Below, piece after piece: positions 1 through 8,774 of a stretch of DNA of 29,750 nt. This DNA is from Syntrophaceae bacterium UBA4810. Its GTDB lineage: Bacteria > Desulfobacterota > Syntrophia > Syntrophales > Smithellaceae. The position numbers and the translations under genes were made by a program. The notes beneath the pieces were generated by a model. That model was given only the letters and a program-made list of their open reading frames with translations, ran no database searches and was not told the DNA's origin. The stretch lies in NCBI GenBank assembly GCA_002402545.1, contig DHGA01000091.1, positions 1 through 29,750 of the forward strand. The letters run 5' to 3'. Positions within the stretch are counted from its first letter, which is position 1. The number at the start of each line of letters is the position of its first letter.

Positions 1-63
1 AAGTTTTGCAAAGATTATAAAGAGCAGATATAAAAAAGCAACACATATTTGGGGTGATTAGCC

Positions 64-435
64 ATGATGGGTTACCAACCTGATGTACAGCCAAAAATTT
101 TTTATCATTTAATTAATCTGGACGAGCGCATTCCGGCCAATTCTGTTTTGCGGAAGATTAGCGGATTGATTGATTTTGACTTTATTTATCAGGAAGTCAA
201 AGACTGCTACGGCGGGAAAGGGAATGTTTACGCGGCCTCCCCGATGTTCGCGTTTCAGAAAGATTTTACGTCGGATAATTACGAATACCGTAATTTAGAA
301 AGATTCAGAAAAATGCTGGGCGGGCTGAAGCGCATCCAGAAGGGCATCGAATTCTACCGCCACCACATGTTCAGCATCTACGCCGTGCAGATTGTTTTAA
401 TTTTAATTGTGTTGATATTTTTGTTTTATAGGTGA
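64..435 (+). pseudogene. IS1182-like transposase remnant, internally deleted
   Basis: The first ~58 residues (MMGYQPDVQPKIFYHLINLD, then a leucine-arginine-lysine stretch, then LIDFDFIYQEVKDCYG and GNV) match the N-terminus of IS1182-type DDE transposases, which are usually about 450-500 residues. After GNV the sequence jumps to a short segment containing NYEYRNLERFR and GLKRIQ that resembles the C-terminal end of the same family, then a hydrophobic tail. The catalytic core with the DDE residues is absent, so this 123-residue product cannot transpose. I infer an internal in-frame deletion. The assignment of the N-terminal part is fairly secure and that of the C-terminal part is tentative. No terminal inverted repeat is visible, because the left end of the element would lie outside the window. 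Confidence 0.6.
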
Positions 436-565
436 ATTTGTCGTTCCGATTGACTCACGGGAAATCATATATTTCAACGGACTGACACCACTTTTCATAC
501 GATGAGACGATATGGCTTTTTCGGCTTTTATTTAGAAACCTAAATCTTCTACATTTCTCAGTATA

Positions 566-1087
566 TTATTTTTCTTTATCAACTAGTTTTATAGGAATTG
601 GAACTTTTCCTAAGAAAAGCCCAATAAGACTTCTGCGTATAAATTCTTGGTCGCTCCATGTATCAGCGTGACCCTTGGGGAGATATGCGCCTCGCTTAAG
701 GTGAACTTTGTCAAAATGATAGTTTAAAGATGTGCCCATTTCATATAGTAGATCAGTAAGTAATTCTTTAGACTTTTCAATGCATGTTTCCAACTTATCT
801 TGGAATTTGGGATCATTTGCATCGGTGGGATAATTACCAAAATGATCAAGAAGAAGCTTCCATGCCTCAGTTACTTTTTTATTATCATAAAACTCAATAT
901 CTATCATATTTAGTGCTTCTACATGAGCAACAGAAATAGGAGTAGCTCTTGTTGCCATAAGAAGTTTAAACACCTTTACTTGCCTTTCTATCTTCATTTG
1001 CCGTCGTTCTATAAATTTCTGAATCTGAATGGCAATAATTGGGGCAAGAATTATTGCAACAACTACAACCCAATCACTAATGTTCAT
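566..1087 (-). CDS. DUF6680-like membrane-anchored protein of unknown function
   Basis: This 173-residue protein has one N-terminal membrane helix (about residues 5-25, WVVVVAIILAPIIAIQIQ), a basic juxtamembrane stretch (KFIERRQMKIERQ), then a soluble helical region with the phrase KLLMATRATPISVAHVEALN followed by IDIEFY. That phrase is typical, as I recall it, of the DUF6680 family. The function is unknown. The start is supported by AGGAGG five bases upstream of the ATG. It stands alone: the neighbours are a transposase remnant and a metabolic gene on the same strand about 150 bp upstream. Its base composition is more AT-rich than the genes to the right, consistent with an accessory gene. 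The coding call is secure; the family name rests on memory of the motif. Confidence 0.7.
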   Translation of the reverse strand: MNISDWVVVVAIILAPIIAIQIQKFIERRQMKIERQVKVFKLLMATRATPISVAHVEALNMIDIEFYDNKKVTEAWKLLLDHFGNYPTDANDPKFQDKLETCIEKSKELLTDLLYEMGTSLNYHFDKVHLKRGAYLPKGHADTWSDQEFIRRSLIGLFLGKVPIPIKLVDKEK

Positions 1088-1099
1088 AGACTCCTCCTA

Positions 1100-1117
1100 A
1101 TATAAGTCAACTTATAT
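1100..1117 (-). promoter_or_regulatory. Inverted repeat upstream of the DUF6680-like gene
   Basis: A 7-bp perfect inverted repeat (ATATAAG, TCAA spacer, CTTATAT) lies directly upstream of the Shine-Dalgarno of the 566-1087 gene. Its position suits an operator or a small 5' hairpin. It is AT-rich, so chance occurrence is quite possible. The rest of the 1088-1235 spacer is AT-rich with no recognisable gene. Confidence 0.25.
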
Positions 1118-1235
1118 GAATACTTATAACATAACAACAATCTTTTATAACACCAAAACTTTTTAACAGTTCCGACCCAGATAAATTAACTTCTGTAAAT
1201 TATATTATTATAAAATTACACATTGTTCTAATCCG

Positions 1236-2345
1236 TCATTTCGACAGCCAGCCTAAACCCTTGGCATGCAAACTTTGGATGTAGAGCCGGTCTTTGGTTT
1301 CCGTAACACTTGTTGCTTCCGGATACGCGCCTTTGGGGTCCTGCAAGTCAGCCACCACCGTGCCGTCTTCGGTAAAGGCAAAGACATGGCTGTATGGTTT
1401 AGGAACAGGCCAGAGCGCGCGCGGTAGGCGCATGCTGAGTTTACGTTTAAACGGGCTAGGCATCATTTTGTCCAAAGAAGGATTACGCGGCTTAACCAGC
1501 CCCGCCCATATTTTACCATCCAGGCCGCGCATTAGATTATCGGGATAACCGGGAAGATTTTCAAAAACTACTTTGGCCAGCTTGCTGTCACTGGCGATAT
1601 CTAAATCACGCAGGTTCACTGAAATTTTCCAGATGCGGTATTTGCCTGTTTCAGCGACAAAAAGCCACTGTTCATCTTGGCTTAGCGCCACGCCGTTGGC
1701 AAAGCTAAAACCTTTTGCCACAACGCGGGTATTTTTTTTTGCCGGGTCATACTCCAGAATGCGTCCGGTTGAGGATTGTTCCATAATATCCAGAATGCTT
1801 GCATTAAACACGCCGCCCCAATCAGCAGGCGCGAAGCGCGTGGAGGCATCGCTGAAATAAAATTTACCGTTTTTGGCCACCACCACCGCGTCGGCGTAGC
1901 GGATAGTATCGCCATAGACTTTATCGGTAAGAATTGTCACCTGTTTATCGCGACTGATGGAAAGGAGCCCTTTAACGGCATCGGCGGCAATCATGTTGCC
2001 GCGCGCGTCAAAATCAAAACCCAAAACGCGACCGCCCGTGTTGATGAACGCTTCCTGCTTGCTGCCGTCGGGATTCATGCGCAGGATGTTGCCGCTGGCC
2101 ACCGTTGTGTAAAGTTTTCCGTCTTTGCCGATAACAATATGCTCCGGGCCTTCTTCCGCGCCCAGATCGATTATCTTCAAAGCGGCAAGTTTTGTGTTGA
2201 CCTCATGGGGGCCCACATAGCCCGGAGGCATCGGCGCGTCCCAGACCAGGGGTTTAATCGGCACAGGCCACATGATTAAATAGGCAATCAACGCGCAAAC
2301 GACAATGACCACGACACTGATAAAAATTAACAGAGCTTTTTTCAT
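1236..2345 (-). CDS. SMP-30/gluconolactonase/strictosidine-synthase-like beta-propeller, membrane anchored
   Basis: This is a protein of about 369 residues with an N-terminal signal anchor (KKALLIFISVVVIVVCALIAYL) followed by a six-bladed propeller of the SMP-30/strictosidine synthase type. Recognisable blade motifs are GPEHIVIGKDGKLYTTV, GFDFDARGNMIAADA, YADAVVVAKNGKFYFSDAS, GFSFANGVALSQDEQWLFVAET and GYPDNLMRGLDGKIWAG. The last three carry the calcium-site and strictosidine-synthase-like signatures. Such proteins hydrolyse lactones or esters, but the substrate cannot be read from the sequence. A GTG six bases further upstream (2351) is in frame but lies inside the AAGGAGG Shine-Dalgarno, so the ATG at 2345 is the better start. 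It follows the carboxyltransferase gene by about 48 bases on the same strand and may be co-transcribed. It would act on the periplasmic side of the inner membrane. Confidence 0.8.
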   Translation of the reverse strand: MKKALLIFISVVVIVVCALIAYLIMWPVPIKPLVWDAPMPPGYVGPHEVNTKLAALKIIDLGAEEGPEHIVIGKDGKLYTTVASGNILRMNPDGSKQEAFINTGGRVLGFDFDARGNMIAADAVKGLLSISRDKQVTILTDKVYGDTIRYADAVVVAKNGKFYFSDASTRFAPADWGGVFNASILDIMEQSSTGRILEYDPAKKNTRVVAKGFSFANGVALSQDEQWLFVAETGKYRIWKISVNLRDLDIASDSKLAKVVFENLPGYPDNLMRGLDGKIWAGLVKPRNPSLDKMMPSPFKRKLSMRLPRALWPVPKPYSHVFAFTEDGTVVADLQDPKGAYPEATSVTETKDRLYIQSLHAKGLGWLSK

Positions 2346-2393
2346 AACCACCTCCTTGAAACTTTTCTTTTAAAAAGGGTTAATGCTGTATTT

Positions 2394-3962
2394 TTACAGC
2401 GGTATGTTATTGTGTTTTTTAACCACTCTTGTTTCTTTTTTATCTTTGAGCGCTTCCAAAAGCGAAATGACTCTGGTTCTGGTATCACGCGGCGCAATGA
2501 TTTCATCAATGATGCCTAACGATGCCGCGAAATAAGGATTATTGAATTTATCTTCATAAGCGGCGACAAGCTCGGCACGTTTTGCCGCGGGTTCACTGGC
2601 TGCGGAAATTTCCGCGCGGTAGATGATGTTGCATGCTCCTTCCGCGCCCATGACGGCTATTTCCGCCGTAGGCCAGGCCATGACGTAATCCGCGCCCAAC
2701 TGCTTCGAGCACATACCCAGATAAGCGCCGCCGTAAGCCTTGCGCGTAATGACGGTTAATTTGGGAACGGTCGCTTCCGAATAGGCGTGCAGAAGTTTCG
2801 CGCCGTGGCGGATAATGCCCGCCCATTCCTGATTGGTACCCGGCATGTAACCGGGAACATCGGTAAAGGTTAAAAGCGGAATATTGAAAGCGTCGCAAAA
2901 ACGGATAAAGCGCGAGGCTTTGTCGGAGGCGTTGACATCCAAAACGCCGCCCATAAAACGCGGATTATTGGCAATCACGCCCACGGTTTGACCCATCACG
3001 CGGATGAAAGCCACAACCATGTTCTGCGCCCACATTTCCATCGGCTCGAACATTTCGCCGTTATCGGTAACGGATTTGATGATTTTTTTCATATCATAGG
3101 CGCGGTTGACTTTATCGGGTATTATGGTGTCCAATTCCGAGCAGACTCTATCCGCGCTGTCCGCGCAATCAGTTGCCGCAAGAGGGGTTTGACAGCTATC
3201 AGGAAGGAAAGAAAGCAATGATTTGATTTTTTCCAGACAGTCTTTGTCGTTTTCCGTGACAAAATGGCAGACGCCGCTTTTGGTGGCGTGCGCTACAGCG
3301 CCACCTAAATCATCGTGCGTTACTTCCTCGCCGATCACGGCTTTGATGACATCTGGGCCGGTGATATACATATAAGAACTTTTTTTGACCATGAAAACCC
3401 AGTCGGTCAGCGCCGGGGAATAAACCGCGCCGCCCGCGGTGGGGCCCATAATAGCGGTAATCTGCGGAATATAGCCGGAGGCGATGGTGTTGCGGTAAAA
3501 AATGCCACCGTAGCCTTCGAGCGCCGGAACTCCTTCCTGAATGCGCGCGCCGCCGGAATCATTTAGCGCCACAAAAGGCTTGCGCGCCGCCAGCGCCATA
3601 TCCATAACCTTCCAGATTTTTTTGGCGTGCATTTCGCCCAGGCTGCCGCCGGAGCTCGTGAAATCCTGCGCCGCGGCAAAAACCACGCGGCCGTTTATTT
3701 TACCGAATCCGGTCACGACGCCATCGGATGGAATATCTTTTTTATCCAGGCCAAACAAAGTGGAGCGGTGCTTTACAAAAAGCTGTATTTCTTCGAAAGT
3801 ACCTTTGTCGAATAAAAAATCCAGTCTTTCGCGCGCGGTCAATTTGCCGCCTTCATGATGTTTATTTACCTGTTTTTCACCGCCCATCATCTCGATGGCC
3901 TGGCTTTTTTTCTCGAAATCGGTGATTTTGTCTTTTGTTGTTTTTTGTGAATCGTCCGCCAT
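2394..3962 (-). CDS. Acyl-CoA carboxylase/decarboxylase carboxyltransferase subunit (PccB/MmdA type)
   Basis: The 522-residue protein has the full length and two crotonase-like halves of the propionyl-CoA carboxylase beta / methylmalonyl-CoA decarboxylase alpha family. The N-terminal half shows KLTARERLDFLFD (about 40-52), DFTSSGGSLGEMHAKK (about 100-115), NDSGGARIQEGV (134-145) and GPTAGGAVYSPALTD (173-187). The C-terminal half has FTDVPGYMPGTNQE, RKAYGGAYLGM and WPTAEIAVMGAEGA. It moves CO2 between a biotinylated carrier and an acyl-CoA, probably propionyl-CoA. No biotin carboxylase, carrier or membrane decarboxylase subunit is in the window, so carboxylase versus decarboxylase cannot be decided. 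GGAGAG precedes the ATG. The biotin ligase at 14136 would modify its partner. The family assignment is very secure; substrate is inferred. Confidence 0.92.
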   Translation of the reverse strand: MADDSQKTTKDKITDFEKKSQAIEMMGGEKQVNKHHEGGKLTARERLDFLFDKGTFEEIQLFVKHRSTLFGLDKKDIPSDGVVTGFGKINGRVVFAAAQDFTSSGGSLGEMHAKKIWKVMDMALAARKPFVALNDSGGARIQEGVPALEGYGGIFYRNTIASGYIPQITAIMGPTAGGAVYSPALTDWVFMVKKSSYMYITGPDVIKAVIGEEVTHDDLGGAVAHATKSGVCHFVTENDKDCLEKIKSLLSFLPDSCQTPLAATDCADSADRVCSELDTIIPDKVNRAYDMKKIIKSVTDNGEMFEPMEMWAQNMVVAFIRVMGQTVGVIANNPRFMGGVLDVNASDKASRFIRFCDAFNIPLLTFTDVPGYMPGTNQEWAGIIRHGAKLLHAYSEATVPKLTVITRKAYGGAYLGMCSKQLGADYVMAWPTAEIAVMGAEGACNIIYRAEISAASEPAAKRAELVAAYEDKFNNPYFAASLGIIDEIIAPRDTRTRVISLLEALKDKKETRVVKKHNNIPL

Positions 3963-4177
3963 ACTTTCTCTCCGTTTCCATAATTAATTTAATAAAGATT
4001 ATGCTTAAGTATTCAATGTTTAAAAGAAATATTTGCGACGAGATGAATCCTAGCTTTTTTGCCGGAAACTCGCAAGAAAAAATAAGAGCGATATATATGA
4101 AATAGCGAAAAGATATTGAAGTAAAAGTTCTGCTTTATTTTTTCGCGTAAAGCTAATAAATTCTTACGTGGTGAAAT

Positions 4178-4930
4178 ATGACGGACAAAAACATACGCAA
4201 TTTTAAGATGGTTGTGGAATATGACGGCAGCGCTTACCGCGGCTGGCAGAGGCAAAAAAACGGCGTATCTATACAGCAGGTGCTGGAAGAAGCTATTAAA
4301 AAGATTACCGGCCAGAAAGTAGCAGTAATCGGTTCGGGACGCACGGATGCCGGAGTGCACGCGCTTAATCAGGTGGCGAGCTTCCGTTGCGCCACTAAGT
4401 TGCCCGTCAACAGTATCTACCGCGGCGTAAACAGCGTTTTGCCGGAAGATATAGTTGTCAAGGAAATAGAAGAAGTGCCTTTTGAGTTTCACGCCCAGCG
4501 CGATGTCAAAAGCAAAATTTACGTTTATAAGATTTGCAATCAGAAACTGCGCCCCGCGCTGGGGAGAAATTATTCCTGGTTTGTCCGATTTGATCTGGAT
4601 TTACCAAAAATGTGTCAGGCGGCAAAAGTTTTAATCGGCACGCATGATTTTTCCTGCTTTTGCGCTACCGGTACGGATGTGAAGGACCGCGTGCGGACTA
4701 TTAAAAATATCGAGATTAAAAACGAGCAAGAAGGGAATATCGAAATAATAGTGGAAGCCAAGGGCTTTTTGAAATATATGGTGCGAAATATCATCGGCAC
4801 GCTGGTGGAAGTAGGGCGGGGGAAACGCGAACCGGAAGAAATGAAAAAAATCATCGATTCGCGCGATAGAAAAATAGCCGGAGCCACCGCGCCCGCGCAT
4901 GGGCTTTTTTTGATGGAGGTTATATACTAA
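4178..4930 (+). CDS. truA: tRNA pseudouridine(38-40) synthase TruA
   Basis: TruA isomerises uridines 38-40 in the tRNA anticodon stem. The 250-residue protein has the normal length and begins with VVEYDGSAYRGWQRQ. The catalytic motif GRTDAGVHAL places the essential aspartate at residue 57. Later family features include FHAQRDVKSKIYVYKI, GTHDFSCFCATG and the C-terminal FLKYMVRNIIGTLVEVGRG. No strong Shine-Dalgarno is seen before the ATG. The rfbD gene starts two bases after its stop, with its ribosome site inside the truA end, so the two are very probably one operon. The upstream 215-bp gap (3963-4177) divides it from the divergent carboxyltransferase and must hold both promoters. Confidence 0.95.
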   Translation: MTDKNIRNFKMVVEYDGSAYRGWQRQKNGVSIQQVLEEAIKKITGQKVAVIGSGRTDAGVHALNQVASFRCATKLPVNSIYRGVNSVLPEDIVVKEIEEVPFEFHAQRDVKSKIYVYKICNQKLRPALGRNYSWFVRFDLDLPKMCQAAKVLIGTHDFSCFCATGTDVKDRVRTIKNIEIKNEQEGNIEIIVEAKGFLKYMVRNIIGTLVEVGRGKREPEEMKKIIDSRDRKIAGATAPAHGLFLMEVIY

Positions 4931-4932
4931 AA

Positions 4933-5835
4933 ATGAAAATATTGTTACTGGGGCATAAAGGCATGCTCGGGAACGATCTTCTGAAAAAATTATCCGGTGA
5001 ACACGAAGTCACCGGCATGGATAAAGAGGAAATTGATATTGTATCCGCCAAAGATTGTAAAAACGCCGTCGCGGAAGTTAATCCGGAAATTGTTATCAAT
5101 GCCGCCGCTTTTACCAATGTTGACGGCTGTGAAACAGCGAGGGATGCCTGTTTTGCCGTTAACGCGGAAGCGGTCAAAAATATCTGCGAGGCGTGCCGCG
5201 GTAGAAATATCAAAATTATTCATTTCAGCACGGATTATGTTTTTGACGGCACGGCAACAAAGCCTTACGAAGAGAATGATAAATGCAATCCCATCAGCGC
5301 CTATGGAGCGTCAAAACTCGCGGGCGAGCGTTATCTGCAGACGCTTTCCGATAATTATCTGCTCATCCGCACTTCGTGGCTTTATGGTGTAAATGGGAAA
5401 AATTTTGTCCGGACTATTTTAGAAAAATCAAACGCCAAACAATTCATTCAGGATACAATGGCCAAAGCGGGTGCGACACAGGAACATCCCGCGATTCTTA
5501 CGGTGGTTGATGACCAGGTCGGTTCTCCCACCTTCACCAAAGATTTGGCCGCGGCTGTGGATTTGCTCATTTCTCAAAATCAGAACGGCGTTTTTCATGT
5601 AACTAACCGCGGCCATTGCAGCTGGTATGAATTTGCCATAAGGATTTTGAAAGAAGCAGGCGTGGATAATGTGGAAGTAAAACCAATAAAAACCTCTCAA
5701 CTGCAAAGTCCGGCTATGCGCCCCGCTTACAGCGTCCTGAGCATGCAGAAATTCATCTCGCTCACCGGTAAAACTCCGCAGCCCTGGCAGCTCGCCCTGC
5801 AGGAATATCTGAAAAATATCAAGAATATACAGTAG
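4933..5835 (+). CDS. rfbD: dTDP-4-dehydrorhamnose reductase
   Basis: This short-chain dehydrogenase family enzyme makes the last NAD(P)H-dependent step to dTDP-L-rhamnose. The 300-residue length is normal. The nucleotide-binding start is LLLGHKGMLG (4-13), followed by INAAAFTNVDGCE, FSTDYVFDG (98-106) and the catalytic YGASK (Y124, K128). DDQVGSPTF and the RPAYSVL motif near the C-terminus are typical RmlD features. GGAGG lies inside the end of truA and the start follows the truA stop by two bases, which implies translational coupling. rfbA, rfbB and rfbC are not in the window, so the pathway is completed elsewhere. Confidence 0.93.
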   Translation: MKILLLGHKGMLGNDLLKKLSGEHEVTGMDKEEIDIVSAKDCKNAVAEVNPEIVINAAAFTNVDGCETARDACFAVNAEAVKNICEACRGRNIKIIHFSTDYVFDGTATKPYEENDKCNPISAYGASKLAGERYLQTLSDNYLLIRTSWLYGVNGKNFVRTILEKSNAKQFIQDTMAKAGATQEHPAILTVVDDQVGSPTFTKDLAAAVDLLISQNQNGVFHVTNRGHCSWYEFAIRILKEAGVDNVEVKPIKTSQLQSPAMRPAYSVLSMQKFISLTGKTPQPWQLALQEYLKNIKNIQ

Positions 5836-5993
5836 ATAATTAGCCTATTTCCTTGCTCTTGTTTTAGCTACAGATCAACTATTTTCTATTGCAGCCTGAT
5901 AATGTTTTTGTTACTTTCATAGCCAAAATACTTGGGTTTAAATCGTTTTCTAAACCTCTTTGTTTTTGGTCAACATTTAAAAAGGAGGGTTTT

Positions 5994-6848
5994 GTGAAAT
6001 TAGGATACTTATTTGTCACGGCAGTAATTGGCGTAATGTTAATCTTTGCATCAACGGGCATTTGCCAGGAAAAGTTAACGGCTAATGAGTTGGTGGAAAA
6101 AACAGGCCAGGGTTCAATAAACTGGACAGCTGGTTATGTTGAAGCGGCAGGAATGGGTATAGCTTCGGATCAGACTGTGGCAAAAATCAACTCGCGCCCG
6201 GTAGCGCTACGCGCGGCTAAAGAAAACGCTTCCGGGTATCTTTTGGAAATGGTCAAAAACGTTCAGATAGATTCTGCAAGGAAAGTAAACGATTTTATGC
6301 TGGAAAGCGATGTTGTCGACGCGCAAATAAACGGTATTGTGCAACGCGCCGTGATTGCCGATCAGCTATACATGCCCGACGGTACGGTGGAAGTAAAGAT
6401 AAGGGTGCCGATCTACGGAGAACTATCCAACATAATTCTGCCCGCGGCTTTTACCAAAATGAATTTAAAAAACGAAGCATCTTCCGCGTCCGCCGCGCCG
6501 CCTACTGTCACGTATTCGGGAATCGTCGTTGACGCTCGCGGCACAGGGATCAGGCCGGCGATGATACCGAAAATATTCGACGAAGCCGGTAAGGAAATTT
6601 ACTCTTTGGCCAGCGTTGACATACGATACGCTGTCAGGCAGGGAATGAGCGGTTACGCCCGTGATCTGGAAGCCGCGCAAAAAAATGAAAGAGTAGCGGT
6701 AAATCCTTTAATCGTTAGAGCTATAAAATCAGCCGGTGCCGCCAAAACTGATTTGATAATCAGCAACGCGGATGCGGGGCGGATTAAAAACGCGGTGCAA
6801 AGTGAACTTTTGCTTAAACAGTGCCGTGTATTGATTGTTGCGGATTAA
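5994..6848 (+). CDS. Exported LPP20-like protein of unknown function
   Basis: The GTG at 5994 is the likely start, because GGAGGG sits 4 bases before it and a signal peptide follows at once (LGYLFVTAVIGVMLIFAST). An upstream in-frame ATG at 5889 has no ribosome site and would bury the signal sequence. The mature part (about 260 residues) contains a region like the LPP20 domain: LRAAKENASGYLLEMVKNVQ, then DSARKVNDFMLESDVVDAQ and YMPDGTVEVKIRVPI (about residues 72-140). A second, less familiar region begins near YSGIVVDARGTG. A cysteine lies near the cleavage region (GICQEK), but it is preceded by isoleucine, so a lipobox is not convincing. The protein is probably periplasmic or outer-membrane associated. 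It ends at a strong terminator. Confidence 0.7.
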   Translation: MKLGYLFVTAVIGVMLIFASTGICQEKLTANELVEKTGQGSINWTAGYVEAAGMGIASDQTVAKINSRPVALRAAKENASGYLLEMVKNVQIDSARKVNDFMLESDVVDAQINGIVQRAVIADQLYMPDGTVEVKIRVPIYGELSNIILPAAFTKMNLKNEASSASAAPPTVTYSGIVVDARGTGIRPAMIPKIFDEAGKEIYSLASVDIRYAVRQGMSGYARDLEAAQKNERVAVNPLIVRAIKSAGAAKTDLIISNADAGRIKNAVQSELLLKQCRVLIVAD

Positions 6849-6866
6849 GCTAACTGAACAAAAATT

Positions 6867-6908
6867 AAAAGGCCGCGGTCATTGTCTGGAATGCCCGCGG
6901 CCTTTTTT
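6867..6908 (+). terminator. Rho-independent terminator after the LPP20-like gene
   Basis: A stem of about 12 bp (AAAAGGCCGCGG paired with CCGCGGCCTTTT), a loop of about 16 bases and a run of six T residues follow the stop codon at 6848 by 18 bases. The stem is GC-rich and the call is clear. It insulates mutL from the upstream gene. Confidence 0.9.
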
Positions 6909-6983
6909 AATTAAGTTTAATGTATAGAAAGTATTCGCAAAATATTATAAGGTTAACCACAAATTAATCGGGAGAATTATTAG

Positions 6984-8771
6984 TTGTCCAAGCGCATTGT
7001 TGTTTTACCCGCAGATATTGCCAGTAAAATCGCCGCCGGTGAAGTGGTGGAAAGGCCGGCTTCTATTGTCAAGGAACTGATGGAAAACTCCATTGATGCC
7101 GGAGCGGAAAGTATAAGCATCGAGCTCGAAAGAGGTGGCTGTGAATCGATAAAAATCACTGATGACGGCTCCGGCATTGACACGCAAGACGTGGCGCTGG
7201 TTTTTGAAAGACACGCGACAAGCAAAATCAACAAATTTGAGGATATTTACCAGGTTTCTTCTTTCGGTTTCCGCGGAGAAGCGATGCCGAGTATCGCTTC
7301 CGTGGCCAGGGTGGAATTGCTGACCAGGCTAAAGGGCAGCAAAGAAGGGACAAAAGCTATTGTGGAAGCGGGCAAGGTAAAAGAAATCACTCCCGCCGGC
7401 TGTCCGGAGGGCACGCAAATATTTATAAGTAATATTTTTGCTCATATTCCCGCGCGCAAAAAATTCCTGAAAAAAGAAGCCACGGAACAGAGTCTATGCA
7501 TGGACGCGATAACAAGGCTCGCCCTGGCTTATCCGGAAATCCGTTTTCGGGCGCAGGTAAATTCAAAAGAAGTATTTGCCGCGCCAAAAACAGATGCTTT
7601 TAACCAGCGTATAGCGGCGGTGATGGGCATGGATTTTTCGGCAAGTTGCATACCGGTCAGCGGCGAAAAAGAAAACATAAAATTATCCGGGTTTGTTTCA
7701 CATCCGGAATTTACCCGTTCCAATTCAAAAAATATTTACTTTTATGTCAACAGGCGTTTCATTCGCGATAATAGCTTGATTCACGCCGTATTGTCCGCTT
7801 ATCGGCAGATTATTCCGCCGCGGCGCTATCCCGCTGGTGTTTTTTTCATTGAGTTGCCGACGCAGGATGTCGATGTAAATGTTCATCCGGCAAAGCTGGA
7901 AGTGCGTTTTAAAAATTCACGTGATGTCTATGACCTTGTTTCTCAGGCAATAGCGCGGCAGCTCGCGCAGGCGGCAAGCACAAAAGGCAGCTTTGTCTAT
8001 CGTCTGTCGACAAAAAAAGACGAATCGGTTATTGGTCCAACGCGACGTCAACAAGATTATGCTGATAAGCCCGCCTCTTTGTTTCGCGGCCAGATGTTTC
8101 CAAGTGAAATTTTTAAAGAAACGCCGATAATTGCGGACGCGCAAAAGACGATAATGGCGCAGGATGCCGAAGATAAATCCGGCAAACAGATAACTTTTTC
8201 CGGGCTCAATTATTTGGGTCAATTCGCGGATACATATCTGGTGTTTTCCGGAGCAGAGGGCATGCTTTTAATCGATCAGCACGCGGCGCATGAAAGAATA
8301 ATTCTGGAAAGATTAAAGAAAACAGGCCAGCAAAAAATAGTTTCCCAGCAGCTCCTGATGCCGGAAATAGTCAGCTTGCCGCCGCAGGAGATCGCGTTGT
8401 TTTCCGGATATCTTGAATTATTGTGTGAAATCGGGCTAGAAGCTGAAGTTTTCGGTAAAGACGCGCTGGTGATAAAGGCAATGCCCGCTATATTATCCGG
8501 CGCTCAAGCGAAAGAAATTATCATGGATATCGCTGATAAATTAAAAGACCAGAACCAGAGTTCTTCACTGCAGGAAAAAAAAGAAGAAATTTACGCTTCC
8601 CTGGCCTGCCACGCGGCGATCAAGGCGAATCAGATTCTTTCTTTTGATGAAGTTGCCAAGCTCTGCCGTGACTTGGAAGACACTCCTTTTAACACAACAT
8701 GCCCGCATGGACGCCCCATCAGCATTAAATTCTCTTTGAGCGAAGTCGAAAGAATGTTCAAAAGAAAATAG
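6984..8771 (+). CDS. mutL: DNA mismatch repair protein MutL, endonuclease type
   Basis: MutL couples mismatch recognition by MutS to strand incision. The 595-residue protein starts at a TTG preceded by GGAG with normal spacing. The N-terminal GHKL ATPase carries KELMENSIDAGA (catalytic E31, N35), DDGSGI and GFRGEAMPSIASV. The C-terminal domain has DQHAAHERIILE (from D431), which fits the DQHA(X)2E(X)4E metal-binding endonuclease motif, together with ACHAAIKANQ and CPHGRP. These mark the nicking MutL class found in bacteria without MutH/Dam. The gene ends three bases before miaA, the common mutL-miaA arrangement. Confidence 0.96.
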   Translation: MSKRIVVLPADIASKIAAGEVVERPASIVKELMENSIDAGAESISIELERGGCESIKITDDGSGIDTQDVALVFERHATSKINKFEDIYQVSSFGFRGEAMPSIASVARVELLTRLKGSKEGTKAIVEAGKVKEITPAGCPEGTQIFISNIFAHIPARKKFLKKEATEQSLCMDAITRLALAYPEIRFRAQVNSKEVFAAPKTDAFNQRIAAVMGMDFSASCIPVSGEKENIKLSGFVSHPEFTRSNSKNIYFYVNRRFIRDNSLIHAVLSAYRQIIPPRRYPAGVFFIELPTQDVDVNVHPAKLEVRFKNSRDVYDLVSQAIARQLAQAASTKGSFVYRLSTKKDESVIGPTRRQQDYADKPASLFRGQMFPSEIFKETPIIADAQKTIMAQDAEDKSGKQITFSGLNYLGQFADTYLVFSGAEGMLLIDQHAAHERIILERLKKTGQQKIVSQQLLMPEIVSLPPQEIALFSGYLELLCEIGLEAEVFGKDALVIKAMPAILSGAQAKEIIMDIADKLKDQNQSSSLQEKKEEIYASLACHAAIKANQILSFDEVAKLCRDLEDTPFNTTCPHGRPISIKFSLSEVERMFKRK

Positions 8772-8774
8772 CCA

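Noticed and set aside
1294..2279. Several plus-strand frames opposite the SMP-30-like gene
   Set aside because: They are shadows of the minus-strand gene, with low-complexity composition and no motifs.
4013..4492. 159-residue minus-strand frame overlapping the start of truA
   Set aside because: It is antisense to the conserved N-terminus of truA, has no recognisable family and no ribosome site.
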